In this document: positions 43,855 through 56,200 of the stretch, one piece after another
How the letters are laid out: the number at the start of each line of letters is the position of its first letter
How positions within the stretch are numbered: position 1 is the stretch's first letter
NCBI GenBank assembly: GCA_036924285.1
Contig: JAYKYS010000005.1
Coordinates: forward strand, 22,418,001 to 22,482,000
Length of the DNA stretch: 64,000 nucleotides
Direction of reading: 5' to 3'
DNA from: Asterella californica
Taxonomy: Eukaryota > Streptophyta > Marchantiopsida > Marchantiales > Aytoniaceae
Program-made: the position numbers and the translations under genes
The notes under the pieces: model-generated
Told to the model about the DNA's origin: nothing
Databases searched by the model: none
Seen by the model: the letters and a program-made list of their open reading frames with translations, nothing else

Positions 43855-44673
43855 CGATGCGACTCTCAGTCATTTTACCTTTTCCATGTTTTCAGTCTTT
43901 GTTTCTTAATTTTCGATTGCGCAAGATTGCGGAATGAGTGTGTGAATGAAAGTGGGCGAAGGTGATTTACCTACGAAGGACGTAGTTTGCTGTCGCAGGT
44001 GTAATTCTGATTGACGAAGGCCTTTATCATTTACTTTGAACGAAGAGACTTCAGTTTGAAATTTGACCGAAGGTGACTTCGGCCGAAGTTGAAATTGTAT
44101 ACTTCGAAGGTGTTTGAACGAAGATCTGAGAACATATTAGTTACTGTGAAGTGGAGAAGCATAAGTTAAATTGTAAGAAGAGTTCGGATGATGGTGGCTT
44201 CGCCTTAAGTTTGGCTTCTTCAAATAAGTGGGATTCTTAAGAGTGAGGATTTAGTTGGAAGAACATTTCTTAAGAAAAGTAGGGACTTATTCTTTGAACC
44301 TTGATGTGAAATTTGTATTCTTCTGTCTTTTCAGAAGAAGACTAGTAATATTTCAGCAGTATTTTGCTACCTCATTTACCCACACATTTGTCTTCTCGAA
44401 TCTTCTATTTGTGTTGTTGGAAAGGTCCCTGATCAAAGAACTATTTCATTGTTGTTTGTATTCGATTTATCAGGTTTGTACTTGGGTTTGGTTTCTTATC
44501 AGACTTAAACTCTCATCCGGATATTATTCCATTCCGTGAGAATAACAGAAAACTATCTGAATTATCATTGTGACGTTGTAGTACTGTGTTTTGTGTAATT
44601 GTTAACTGTATCTTCGTGGGAACGATCCTTTATTTACTATTTTCGATACTTTGTGTTTCTCTGGGTTGTTACA

Positions 44674-44678
44674 GGTGC
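44674..44678. other. Target site duplication of element A, right copy
   Basis: GGTGC directly after the LTR end GTTACA, matching 32286-32290. Confidence 0.9.
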
Positions 44679-46917
44679 TATCGTTAACTCTGCCCGAAGT
44701 CGCTGGAGTAGCTCCGTCTCTGTCGCGTTGAGTTCGGTGGTGAAATATGTCATCGCAACCTCATCCACTTTCATCTAAAGTTCTTCGGCCTTCACTTCTG
44801 CTATCTCTTTCGTCTTTAGAACCTTTGCTAGCTCCTCATCCTTGCAGCCAACTGCTCGTCCTTAGTCGCTAACTGTTCCAAAATAGCATCCCTCTCTGAC
44901 TTCAAATCGTGGAAGCGCGAAGTCATAAGATTGAGCTTCGCTTGCCAATCCTGAAGTTCTTCCGAAACTCTCGTTTGTTTTTCTGCCTGCGCTACAACCA
45001 AAGCATCTCGCTCCGAAGTTAACTTCTTGACTTCGTCTGAAGTGTCCGCAAGCTTCTTCGTCAGAGCATCTTTCTCCTTGATCCATCCTTGTCGTCCGAA
45101 GTGCACCGCACTGAGAAGATCGCTCAACGAAATCGACTCTTTCGTCTCCTTCTCGTAGACATGCCTTTGCATGTCCAACTGCGTCATGATCGGCAACGCT
45201 CTGTACCGCTTAGGAATTTTAGAGTCTGTTCAAACATCTTCAACTCTCTTCCGAAATTCGAGTCACTCGGTCCCGAAGTCGTAGCCTCTTTCGGTCTGGA
45301 TGAAGTCCGAAGTTCTTGTTGAGGGACCTCCGTCTCGGCTGCTTGCACACCCGAAGGTACTCTTCTTAAACTCGACTCTCCTTGGTCTCTTCTCGGACTC
45401 GAGGTTCTTACTATCTCTACAGAAGATGACTTCACTGGAGATCGCACGCCTTCGGCTTCTTCTTCCGAAGTCGTCGTAGTCGTTCTTCTCGCTTTCTTCT
45501 TTCTTCTTGAAGTCGCGCCACTTGGTGTAAATTCCTCAATTTTCCTCTTCGCCCGGGTACTAGGTCCCGCCGAAGTCATCGGAGTTGTTACTTCTTCCCT
45601 TCAAGGAGTTGGTTCCATCAAAAGTTCATCTTCAAACGTCATTCTTCTTTTGAACTTCTCTTCTTCCTTCGAAGATAGTAACTTCATTCCTCGATAAAAG
45701 AACACCGCGAAGGCCGCGAAGTATGTCGACCCACCATCGTCAAAAGTATTATACAGCTTCTGCACGTGGTCGTGGAAGATCTTCCCCCAGTACGCCTTCC
45801 TACCTCCGAAGATCTGTTCGATGAAGTGTATCTGCCAACTGATCAGATACGAGGTACGCTGTGGCTTGAAGATCGTGTTGAGCGCGATTGCCACATCTCT
45901 CTTGAACGGGTCGATATAGCTGTAAACCTTAAATCTGTTCGACCTCACCGGCATTGTCAAGAAGAGCTCGTTGTACTTCGTCACTTCCTCCGAAGACGGC
46001 TTGCAAGTGCTATCGTAAATAAGATCACCTGGCCTTCCTGCGTCATTGATTCTCAGGACGAAGCTCCAATGCGATAGATTCCAATTGTTTGGTTTTGCCC
46101 GAAGATCTTCGGAGGGGTGCCTTTTACAAACAAGGATCTCCTGTAACAGCTCCGAAGAGATCACCCCCAGTTCTCCATCAAGAACGCCATTCTTATTTCT
46201 TCGAGTCGTTTCCGATACGGACTGAAGTCTGGTCACTTCGTTGCTATAGTCTTCAACTTCGGCTTCTTCGCCGTCTGCATCCCTCTCATCTTCACCGAAG
46301 ATCCAAAGTTCCTTCACTCTTCTGCGATTACGACACTTCCTCACTCGGCACTTGATCATGAAAAGCGCAGACTTCAAACTTCGCCAACTTAATCTCAATT
46401 TGAGACTTCGTCGAAGGCAGATGTCGCCACTCCTCCGCACAAAATCTTAGAAGAGACTCTTCACCGAAGACAGCCTTCGCCCACTCTCGTTCTATCGATG
46501 CGGAGCGCTACAGTAAACTCACGAGCGGAAATAGTAAAGTGAAATGCTTTTTGACTCTTCTTATAGCTTTTCCTCTCGTCACCTCATGTGCGAAGTCCCT
46601 CTTCTTTCTCGAGCACGAGGTTGCATGAATTTCTTTGCTACTTTGATCTTCTTCTCTGGGCCATAACTTCGTCGTCCGACATCCGTTCTCAACAAATGAG
46701 GTATCCCTGGAAAGCTCTTCGTCTGAAGAATGCAGCTAGGTTATTATTCCAAAGAGATACACTCCACAAATTCCGTATTCTTGTTCAGCATCATCCTTCG
46801 GCTAAGAAACTCTATACTACACTAAACTTGTCCTATCTATCATCTATACTAATTAATCTACTGTTTTATCTAACAAAAACAAAACTTTTCTAACAAATTG
46901 GAAATCCAAGGCTTCAC
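44679..46917 (-). mobile_element. B-family LTR, first part, host of element A
   Basis: On the minus strand the LTR starts TGTGAAGCCTTGGATTTCC at 46917 and runs through the upstream CTATAAG (46560-46566) and the embedded gene until the A insertion at 44678. It resumes at 32290. Its full start and the absence of any gag or PBS after the distal part suggest a solo or truncated LTR. It abuts C LTR sequence at 46918 with no evident target duplication, since its far end is broken. Confidence 0.8.
44828..46440 (-). pseudogene. LTR-embedded gene of B, broken by shifts and by element A
   Basis: The N-terminal domain is readable as LGVISSELLQEILVCKRHPS, NNWNLSHWSFVLRINDAGRP, ISWQIHFIEQIFGGRKAYWG and KIFHDHVQKLYNTF, ending at ELLMEPTP (45601). 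It continues after a stop with TRAKRKIEEFTPSGATSRRK and a coiled coil to about 44830. The opening MQTAKKPKLKTIATK is present but out of frame with the main domain. The C-terminal block ERIIRDLKELRETVKF lies beyond element A at 32290-32130. The element A target site is inside this gene. Confidence 0.7.
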
Positions 46918-49900
46918 AGAGCCAAGCTGCGAATCTGCACAAATGCTGACAGTCACCGCCACTCAAGAAGAATACTTCCCATGCACAATCTGGAGTGAAT
47001 TCAAAGAAACTCACTACCCACCAGACACAGACAAAGCTTCTGCACTCAAATCAGCAATCCATTCCCCGAGAAGAAGGCACATTGGTGTTGAGAAGCTCAC
47101 TCCCTCTACTTTCTGCTCCTACTCCTCGACACATCAGTTTAGCCAGCAGGAATACACGAGGATGCCCTTCCCTGCTCTTAAATTGCTCACTACCTCTATC
47201 TACATCTTCGAACCATTGCTGGCAACGAGAGAATGCAGACCCCTTCGATGTAATCCCAATCTATTCGTATGTCTCTAACATCGAGTGTAGTGTACACTGT
47301 GCGTATGCGTCTCTAGTGTGTAATGTGTCCCTACTCACAGTGATACGTATGTGTGCGTCTCTTGCACCATAAAATGTGCAGTCTGAAAATCTACTCTTCG
47401 ATCCTACTTATGCATCTGCCTTGAGACGCAGAGGGAATCCCCTCCAATCCTCAACTACAACCAAGGAGAGATGGACGCTGTCAGAACGCTGCCACCCACA
47501 TGCAAGCGGTTCCTCTTCCTATTTTAGCCATCCACCTTACTAATCCTACGTTGCCTATTCTGCCACATGGTCACCTATCTAATATTACACTGAAACCTTC
47601 ACCTCTTAAGATAGCATGTTCGGTTCCTACTAAGTTTGGACAAGTCAACTTGTCTTTTGCGCTTGTTGTCTACTCTAATTGCTCGGATGCAATCTCCATT
47701 TGATCTGCTCCTACTTGAACTCCTAACTCGGCTTCTGATAAGCTGGGAAGCCCTGCGAATATCTCAGGTGTCACTGAGGTGGCTTCCTCCTCAACATTCG
47801 TAGTTGGCTCGCCTGGTGCTGCTTCGGAAGACGGAAGCGTCTTTTGGGAAGTTGGGTCAATCTGCCCTTCCTCGCTCTTCTGAAGTACTGGTTCGACGCT
47901 GGGAGTCATGACGATCTCATAGAGGTCCGGGGAAGTCGCTTCCTCCACTCGAAACACCTGGGAAGACAACTCTTCTTCCTATCTTCCAGAAGACACCTTG
48001 TCTTCCGGGGCTTCTTCCGTGGTCTTCTCGGCTTCCAACGCTGTCACTACCAAGTGGACAGCGGGGTCGAACTCCTCCTTCTCCAAGTCTGATCTGATCG
48101 ATGGTCCTGAGGCTTGGGAAGATGCAGTCGCTGGTGGCGGAATTGAGAGAAGACTGTAAAGTTTCTTCACTCTCTCTATCTACCGATCCAAGTAACGGAA
48201 CATGCTCTACTTGCACTCCACTAACCTTACTCTGGACTCGTCGTCCCACTCCCTAGCTAAAGTAAGAAGCTTCCTACCCGCAGTGAAGTTAAACTTCTTC
48301 CGAAGCGCTTCCACCGTCTGAGCTAACAACCCCTACGTGCGAGCTTCTGCTGCTTCTCGCTGCGTCTTCTCGGATGCAGTCTGTGCTTCTGCGGCTTCTC
48401 GCAGTGTCTTCCACGTTGTCTTCTCTTCTGCGAGGACGGTGATCTTATCTCGGACTCGCAGAACCTCTTGGTCACGCTGCTGTAAACGCGCCTGCAACTC
48501 CTGATTCCTCAACTGCGCTAATTCCTTGGCAGAAGCGGTTGCTTCCACCTTGTACTTCGCTGTGAGCTTCTCTGTGGTGCGGAGGTTGGCTTCCAGCGCT
48601 CCTACCTTCTTCTGGCCTTCTTCTTGCCGCATTAGGGTGCGCAGACCAAATCCAGGCTGTATTGGCTTCTCCTGAGTCATTGCTCTCTTCTCCATCAACT
48701 CCATAGCTGCCTGGATCTCCGAGTGAAAGAAGACACTGAACTCCTCCAGTCTTCTTCCCGCAGAAGATAGACTCATCCCCACGATCCACACGGAGGTGTC
48801 TTCCTTGTCTTCCAGAGGCAAGGATGCCTCTTCTGTTGCTGTGACCTTCTGCTTCTGCGCGCGAGAAGAAGCTACTCTTCTCATCTTCCGGGGTGGAAGA
48901 TCTCTCCCCATGGCAGAAGCGGTCCTCTTTACTGCGCTTCCTCCGTCGCAGTAGGAGTATCCATCCAACCTTCGTCTTCTAGAGTCTTCGGAAGACCTCC
49001 TGGTGTTGCAGAAGCGGTCTTCTGCGCAGCTCGGGTACTCAAGGGCTCCTCCTGAGAGTCGGACTCTGATCTAGAGTGAATGATCGAGAAGGAGGTGATC
49101 TTCCTAGGCACACTCTTAGGACCCATCTTCCTTGGTGGTGTCGCGTCTCCTGACCCACTAGAGTCGTTTTCCCTCACCAGAAGCGTCTTCTGATTAGTAC
49201 CTGACCTCATCTGCGGCATCAGAGTGGGAGGGGGAGTCATTGCTACTACTCGGTCGTCTTCTCTCGAGGTCTCCTCCTTTGTCTCGTGCTGCCCTGTTGG
49301 TCCATATCTTGCCAACTAATCTTCCGTTAGGTCCCGATTGGCCACGTACATGTAACAGAAGAACGGAGTAAGATATCCTCCTGCCGGGGTGCTTAAGTAC
49401 ACCAACTCTGCTTGCACATATGCGTGGAAGAACGCGCCCCATTTGATAGACAATCCTTCCCAAATGGCTTCCAAGAATTCCACGTCCTGGTCTCCAAGGT
49501 GCCTTGATCGTGACTGTAAAAAATTAGGCATGCTTCCGCGCCCAATTTCATAGAAGAAAAATGCGGGATGGGGAAAGCGATCGATGAGTTTCTTGCAAAC
49601 AACCGGGGAAGCGCGGGGGATAATAAACAAGAGGCGAGAAGCGGTGGGAAGGGAAGAGAACATGGAAAGAACCTCAAACAATCTTCTGCCTGCTTCCCGT
49701 AGTGCCTTCAATCTTCTGCGCACTTCTAGCTCCACCTCAGCTCCAATGCGACCTCACAGAGCTGCTTCTACCCTCAATGTCCTGCTGCTTCTCAGTCGAT
49801 CAGGGCTCCACCTTAGATTCTTCTTCAATCGTCCTTCAATGTCTGCTTCCAGGAATCTATAGGAGACTCCTTCAGCTTTGATGGTGCTTCCTACTCTCAG

Positions 49901-50478
49901 AAATTCGTCCTCGCTTTCTCTCTAGCTGCAATTCGATCCTAGCTGACCTAGATTTCACTCTGCTGGCCTTCCTCACTCAATTCGACACCTCCTGATTTCA
50001 ATGCGGCACCTCCTAACTCTATCTTCTGTGCTAATGTCTTCGATGCGGGAAGTAGATGATGATTCTGTGCTAATGCGCTTCTCCCGTATCTTCTCGCGCA
50101 GTTAGGGGTTCTTCGACCTACCTGACCTACCTACTACCTACTACCTTGACTACCTGGTAGGTACACCTATCCTTCTATTGGGTGATGTGCGGTTAGGTCT
50201 ATGTAGTCGTTGTCGCTGTCACTGTCACTGTCTTCTAGAAGACACGCGTCTTCCGTCTTCCATCTTCCGAAGACCTGGTCGGGAAGACGTCTTCACGGAA
50301 GATGTCCTTCTTCCGTCTTCGGAAGAAGTCAACTTCTCTTACAAAAACGTTCTTAAGGCCATCTTCCTTCTAAGCAATATGTATTCTTAAGCAACAAGGT
50401 TATTTCAATTACACGGACATGTGATTAACTTCAAAAATTTCAAAAATTCGTACATCTTGTAAATTGTGGGCACCACAC
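46918..50478 (-). mobile_element. 5' LTR of element C, internally deleted
   Basis: On the minus strand it starts TGTGGTGCCCACAATTTAC at 50478, like the 3' LTR at 25806, and is followed to 46918, where the B LTR begins. Compared with the 3' LTR it lacks about 1.5 kb (the join is near 49505-49540, from the AATTTTTTACAG text to AAGGTGCCTTGG), which removes the start of the embedded gene. It alone preserves the last ~0.5 kb of the C LTR (47432-46918). To the right, 50479 onward is E LTR sequence, so C inserted into an E-family LTR. Confidence 0.75.
47670..49500 (-). pseudogene. C-type LTR-embedded gene in the 5' LTR, N-terminus deleted
   Basis: After the deletion join the frame reads GDQDVEFLEAIWEGLSIKWG, AFFHAYVQAELVYLSTPAGG, YLTPFFCYMYVANRDLTED and a stop, then ARYGPTGQHETKEETSRED. 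It continues with LPPRKMRRVASSRAQKQK, a coiled coil (RNQELQARLQQRDQEVLRVR) and the end SLSEAELGVQVGADQM, with a stop at 47670. It shows the part of the protein that is missing at the E insertion in the 3' LTR. Several stops make it a pseudogene. Confidence 0.65.
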
Positions 50479-50745
50479 AACAAGACTCCAAACAAGCCGT
50501 TTGGAGTTTCCCTTTCAGAACTAGGCAAGAAATTTGATCACAAGAAGCAAAAAAATGACATAAATCGGCTCCCTACGGCTCAAACTCGCTCACTACACCC
50601 AAACCAACAATCCAATCCACATACCATCTTCTCCTACATGTAGGTGAAGACTCCTTGATCGTGTAGGCACCAAGGACGAAGAGCTTAGCTCACCGATAGT
50701 GAAGAACAACCCAATCTCATGTTGTAGGTGACGAAAAACTGACGT
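50479..50745 (-). repeat. E-family LTR fragment flanking element C
   Basis: It matches about 51970-52235 of the neighbouring E LTR (words GCCGTTTGGAGTT, CACACCCAAACCAACAATCC, GAAGAACAACCCAATCTCA). It is cut on the left by the C LTR start and on the right at GACGT. Confidence 0.7.
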
Positions 50746-51262
50746 TATCGTTGTAGGGTAGACCACTGTATGAGAGCTTAGATCTAGACGGACATCATAG
50801 GCGGTTGGACCGTTAGGTGTGCTAGAGACATCGTTTAAGACCTTGGACTTTATGGAAAGCTCGCCCAAGTCACGTTGTGACTTGCTCATATTTAAGGAGC
50901 AACTTAGCCGAGTCTAGGTCGAGATTTAAGTTATGCAGAGCTTGAGAGTTAAGGAGATGCTTCGATCTGGACCAAATGGAATAAAAATAAGTGGTGTATG
51001 GACATTAACGTGTGATTGTGATTTGCAGGTTAGCGTTGTGAGTTTCATGACCTACCGAGTAAGAGCTTCCGCTGACGCAACAAGGCGATAGGTGCACGAA
51101 ATTGACAAACAATTACAATACCAAGAGAGAATTCTTTTGGCTTGAAAGAACTTCTCTTTGTGACAAGTGAAAGGTTCAAGGCACCAATTCAAAATTATTG
51201 ATTTAGCCTAAGCATTGAGAGTTCTAAAAGTGCTACGGATTTCATGAACAAGATTTAGACGT
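50746..51262. other. Unassigned 517-bp segment between two E LTR pieces
   Basis: No reading frame or domain is recognisable. The segment is bounded by the same word GACGTTATCG at 50741 and 51258. On the minus strand it ends in ACAACGATA, similar to the E LTR end GACACGATA. It may be a small LTR or a piece of internal leader, and neither could be shown. Confidence 0.4.
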
Positions 51263-53272
51263 TATCGTGTCGGATTTTACGTGAAGGATGTCCGGAAAAC
51301 ATGAGGTTCCTGGCTGTGGAGATGTAGTGTGTTGAACAGAGACAAGAAAGAGACAAACAAGCACGAAAACGAGCGTCGTAATATATACCAACTCTCAGTG
51401 CATATACACTGCCGGTTCTTTTTCCTTAAGAACACAAAATTGAAAAACAGACCAGAGCATTTTGTAATCTGCTTCAAAACCCCTTAAAATGAATCTATGA
51501 ATGTCAACCCAGACCCAAAACTATCGAAGCGTAGCTCAAAGCAAGAGAAACATCTCTTTGCTAACAAAAAAGAGCTGCACCAGTATCACACGATTCAAAC
51601 TCGAGTCCAAACAACATCCACATACAAGCTCTTAGCTAAAGCTAGCTACCACAAGCCGTACATAACCAACTAGAACTCTAACGAACTCAAAAAGTCAAAA
51701 ACCGTAGCGAAGGAACCGAAAAAGATCTTTACGAGAACTTTCTCTTTTCGTCAAACGGTCTTCAGATGTCGATAGGTCTTCTTCCCTGACTCTATTGGCC
51801 CAAGAAATCTTCAGATCCAACTCTCGACAGTCAAGATATCGCCGATTTTTTATCGTAGGTGATTGAACTTTCAAAAACTCCTCCTTGCGGCTTAAAACCA
51901 CACACAACCGCCTAAACAGATCGTCTGATCTGATCTCCGTCTTCTCTGGTAGGTAGATCTAGCTACCTTGAACCCAACGAGATTCCAAACATGCCGTTTG
52001 GAGTTCCCCTTGCAAACCAACACAAGAAATTTGGTCACATGTTGCAAAAAACTGACGTAAATCAACTCCCTGCAGCTCAAACTCGCTCACCACACCCAAA
52101 CCAACAATCCAATCCACACACGGTCTTCTCCTGTGCGTAGGTGAAGACTCCTTGATCGCATAGGCACCAAGAACGAAAAGCTTGACTCATCGATCGCAAA
52201 GAACAACCCAATCTCAAGTCGTAGATGATGAAAAACTGACATAAGCGCTTCCTTGCGAGCCAATTTCACTCAAAACTCTCAATCCGTGCGATGAAACTTC
52301 GTATCGTCTTCAATCTTCTGAAGAACTCGGCGTTTTGATCCCGATGGATCCAAGGACAGCAAGTTTTGACTCCGAAACGGTCTGAACGGTCCAACTCTCT
52401 TTCACATGTCACTGAAGCACCTCAAATATTCTTCCTGCGTCTCAATTTCTCCTAGTACACACACCCCCGATCTGCCTGTTCACGAACCGTCTTAACCAAT
52501 GCGTAGCCTGCACAGATCTGAACCCTACGACGCCTTGCTCATTTGCATTGGACTCTCAAATCTCCCAAACCGTCCGCTGACAAGTCGTAGGAACAAGCTA
52601 GCCTCTTAAGCTACCCCTTATGTCAGTCGATGTACGTACAAGTTTTCACAGATTATGAGGAAGCCGGCCCCTTGCGTCCTTAGTATAGCGCATGGAGCTG
52701 CAAATACCCAGTCAACAAAAGTAAACTAAGGTCTAGCTTGATTTTCTCTTCTTCTGAGTCTCATAACTTCTCCACTAGGCGTCCAAATGAAGTAGATGAA
52801 GTGCCCATGAAAACCTGACAACGATCTCTACCCATCGATGTAAATGAAAATGAAGATCCGAAGTTGTGCCAAAAGCCCGTAAGCTGAGGCCTAGCTTGTT
52901 TAACCTATCTTTTGAGTCTCGTAATTTTGCCACTAGACATCCAAATGAAGTAGACAAAGTGCCTATGGAAAGTTGACAACGAGCTCTACCCATTGATGCG
53001 ACAAAAGTGAAGATCCGAAGTTGTGCCAAAAGCCTGGACCTAGCTTGTTTAACCCATCTTTTGAGTCTAGCAACTTCTCCACTAGGCGTCCTAATGAAGT
53101 AGATCAAGTGTCTATGAGAAGCTGACAAGGAGCTCTACCCATTGATGCAATGAAAGTGAAGATCCAAAGTCGTGCCAAAAAGCTCATTTTTGATCTTATG
53201 AGTGTCTTTGGAGCGATAATGATAAGTATCAAAAATAGATTTTTCAAGTAGGAGTCAATCCACGACATGACA
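51263..53272 (-). repeat. Complete E-family LTR
   Basis: On the minus strand it starts TGTCATGTCGTGG at 53272 and ends GACACGATA at 51263, 2010 bp. The 157-bp tandem array is visible at about 52720-53200. No purine tract precedes the start, so it is a 5' or solo LTR. The flanks (ACGT and ACAT) do not give a convincing target duplication. It marks the right edge of the repeat-rich half of the window. Confidence 0.75.
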
Positions 53273-56200
53273 ACATTCTCCAACCTAGCAAGAAGTAGCT
53301 CTTTGGATACAATGGTATTGAAACTTAAGAGTTAGTAAATTTAATCAATTATGAACACTTTTAGTTATTCTTGTTGAAGTTAGATATACTTGATCAAGTT
53401 AGTACTTGTCCAAGATAGTAGTACTTCGGAGAGTTAGTTTAAGACTTAGACGGATCCACAAGCTCGTTATTGTAGTACATGAAGTTTGATCTAAGAATAC
53501 ATGAAGTATCTGACTGTAGAGAAATATCACGAGATTTGAACCAACCAGTGTAACATGTGCGTCCTCACTATTCAAACCGAGCAATCTCATTCTCCATCTT
53601 AGTCTTTTCATTTCATAATGCTTTTTGACTTAACCTAATTCTAAGTGTGACGCGCGTAGATCAGATGAGCGCCGGCCGAGGCGGGTTGGAAGTCAGAAGG
53701 CCCGTAGTACCCGCCTAAGCCTTCGCTTCGGGAAGGGGGGAAGGCACTGGAAACACACATTTCAACTGGACGTACGATCAAGCATCAAGTTAGAGGACCC
53801 TGATCTAGTAATCAGATGTCTTGTGCACATAGAAGCACCCTCAGATAACATCTAAGGTCAAATTATACTCTATCCATATCTTATTTACTATTTTTCTGAT
53901 GTAAAATAGATTAATTTACTCAACTTTGATTATTTGAAATTTCCATATACAACCTCCATTTGAGATGATTCTTATTATTTGGTAGCATATTGTTCAAGCT
54001 TTCCAAAGATATAGATATCACCGTGAATAGAACCATGTAGCTCCTACAACAATAGGTCGAAGTTGATCATTTCTAACACTTACAACTCAAAATGATCCAA
54101 AATGATGTTATCTTGTAGCTCCAAATTTCCAGTTAGCAACTTCGACATAGTGTAAAGCTTTCTCTGATTGTGATCTTCACACCAAATTCACACCATAGGT
54201 TCCTTGACTCACTTGCAACGCCTTCAGGAGTTTCCACCTCCAAACCTCAAGTTGTTTGCTCAAGACCAACCAAGGGATGTAGGCAAAAATTCAATTCTTT
54301 TTCAAATCTGTCATGCTGTCACCTAAACTTCGGTAACTTATTGCTCCCAACCCGAGATTCCAACTGTGCTCAAACGTCACGAGAAGTCCTCTCTAACCTT
54401 TCACTACTACCCTATGAAGTTCCAGCTTCAGTCTCCAGACCAATTGCTCGAAATAGACCAAGCTCTTCGTGTGTGCTAACTTATGAGCTTTACAAACCCT
54501 TGAAGCTAAAATCCACGATCTCGACATCTTCACTTAACCTCACAAGTGGTAAGCTGATAGGGTACACTTCAATCCTGGAGATTTTCACTTAGAGATTCAA
54601 CTTGATGTTCATGACATGACTCAATCTTTGAATCCAAAACAAATTGCTTTACTTTTGTCTCGCAAAATGAAACAACTAAATTCAATCAACCACTTCGAGG
54701 TTCAAATCAACACAAACATAGCACTATTTTACATATGTGCGTTAAACACGTCGTCAACTCTCCTATTCTTTTTACAAAACCAAACGATCATATGATCTTT
54801 AAATTTCAGGATCTCTTTGTCGAAGGCTCCGGATGGCTAAGGTCATTTCTCTTTGTTTCAGCTTACTCTCCTGCAGTTGTTTGAGGCTAGTCTTTCTCAA
54901 CGTTATGATTTAGCTTGTTGCACCTCTCGTTGCGCTTTAACGACATCTGGCCGTCGTGCAGCCATGGGCTACCGTCGGCTACATTTTCTCTCATGGTCTT
55001 GCTCGTTATTCGTAGCGTTTTATCCTTAGACTTGGACCTCAACTAATAGGACGAGTCAAAGTTGGAACCTTTCATGTATATTCTTTCCTCATGACATGAA
55101 GTTACGACTTCGACTGGACACTCACGGATGACATCTATGGACACCTCAAGTGGTACCGGTAGGAAATTACCCGTTGTGTTTTCTTATTCATTTTCCATCC
55201 ATCTTGAATGTGATTTGTTGTAATATGGAACTGAATGCTAGGCTTATAAATTCCAACTGTCGGAGATAATAAATAATTAATTGTGGTTCAATTCTGGTAG
55301 TTCAAAAAGTCACTTTTTTTATGAAATGTGCTCGTAAAATAAATTAGACGAACTGTTTTCTTTCTGGACATCCGAGAATCTTTGTGTTTAACTTTGACTC
55401 CCCTTAATGAAGCTTAATGGGGCATGTGGTGTGTCTATGCGTTCCCTTTAGCCTTGCCATTTGTTACTTTCCTTTTCAATTCTAATAAAGCTTGGGACTC
55501 ACCGTCTTCCTATAATTTAAAAGAAGTAAGATTTCTTTGTTTCTTTTCTCACGCACTCAATTTTTTCACTGTTATCCGAGTTGCTGCATCCATTTTCATC
55601 CGCCAGTCACGTTGGTCCTTTTCTATCTAGGCGACACATCCATATTATTTATTCATTCATTGGGTGGTTCGTAACTTTCTGGATCCTGTTATTCTGCTCC
55701 ATGGTTCTTTTATTCTCCAGTTGATTGAAGTTCTGGGTTCTTCGGCTCGCCGATGGGATGAACTTTCCCTTCATTTGGATGACATGAACAGAGCACCGGA
55801 GGGTTCGGCGGGATAATCGCACGGACGACGAAATAGTCCAAGAAAGAAGCGAGAAAGAAGAGTGGATGCCATACACAGTTTGGCTCTCGACGTCGGAACG
55901 AACTGCTGGCTGACTGATCGACAGCAAGATAGTGGTGCGGCGGTAGTAGTGGTCGCAGTGCCCGCGTAGATGGAGCATGGAAAAGGTCTGCGGAGAGAGA
56001 AGGATCTCCTCGGCCCCGCGACAGCGAGTGAGTCTTTGAGGCCAGGCGTCGTTCTGTTAGCAACTCGCTGATGAAGAGAAGAAATTGTTGCTGGAGCGAG
56101 GAAACGGAGTCGGGGGAAACGAAATCTTTGTGTCACTGGTTCGTTTCTTCAGCCGATGCAAAATACTGCAGTCTGCAGGTGAAGGTCGGCGATAAACGAG

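Larger units (their letters stand above)
32291..44673 (+). mobile_element. Element A, near-complete Ty3/gypsy retrotransposon
   Basis: The element has two LTRs with identical ends (TGTGAAGCC...GTTGTTACA), a 5-bp GGTGC duplication, a PBS 20 bp after the 5' LTR, gag-pol in the order gag, protease, RT, RNase H, integrase, and a polypurine tract before the 3' LTR. Total length is 12383 bp. Gene order, absence of a chromodomain and the tRNA-Asp-like PBS suggest the Tat/Athila side of plant gypsy elements, which is inference. It is inserted in opposite orientation within the embedded frame of a related LTR (B). Over the last 891 bp the two LTRs differ at about 11 sites counted by eye (about 1.2%), so insertion is fairly recent. 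gag-pol holds three TAG codons and two frame changes, so this copy is probably not autonomous. Confidence 0.9.
42291..44673 (+). repeat. 3' LTR of element A, 2383 bp, internally deleted
   Basis: It matches the 5' LTR at both ends. After GACGAAGGGA (42631-42640) it jumps to the equivalent of 33545, a loss of about 900 bp that removes the upstream TATA-like box and the N-terminal domain of the embedded gene. One extra T near 43230 shifts the remaining frame. The main TATATAAG is kept at 43847. Confidence 0.9.

Noticed and set aside
46898..47372. Plus-strand open frames of 125-126 codons
   Set aside because: They overlap in two frames across the tail of the C LTR and have no domain; antisense shadows.
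53399..53611. Possible copia pol remnant on the minus strand
   Set aside because: Only vague similarity in hydrophobic pattern; no motif could be placed with confidence.
53645..53760. GC-rich patch resembling rRNA text
   Set aside because: No recognisable conserved rRNA segment; too short and without a tRNA-like fold.
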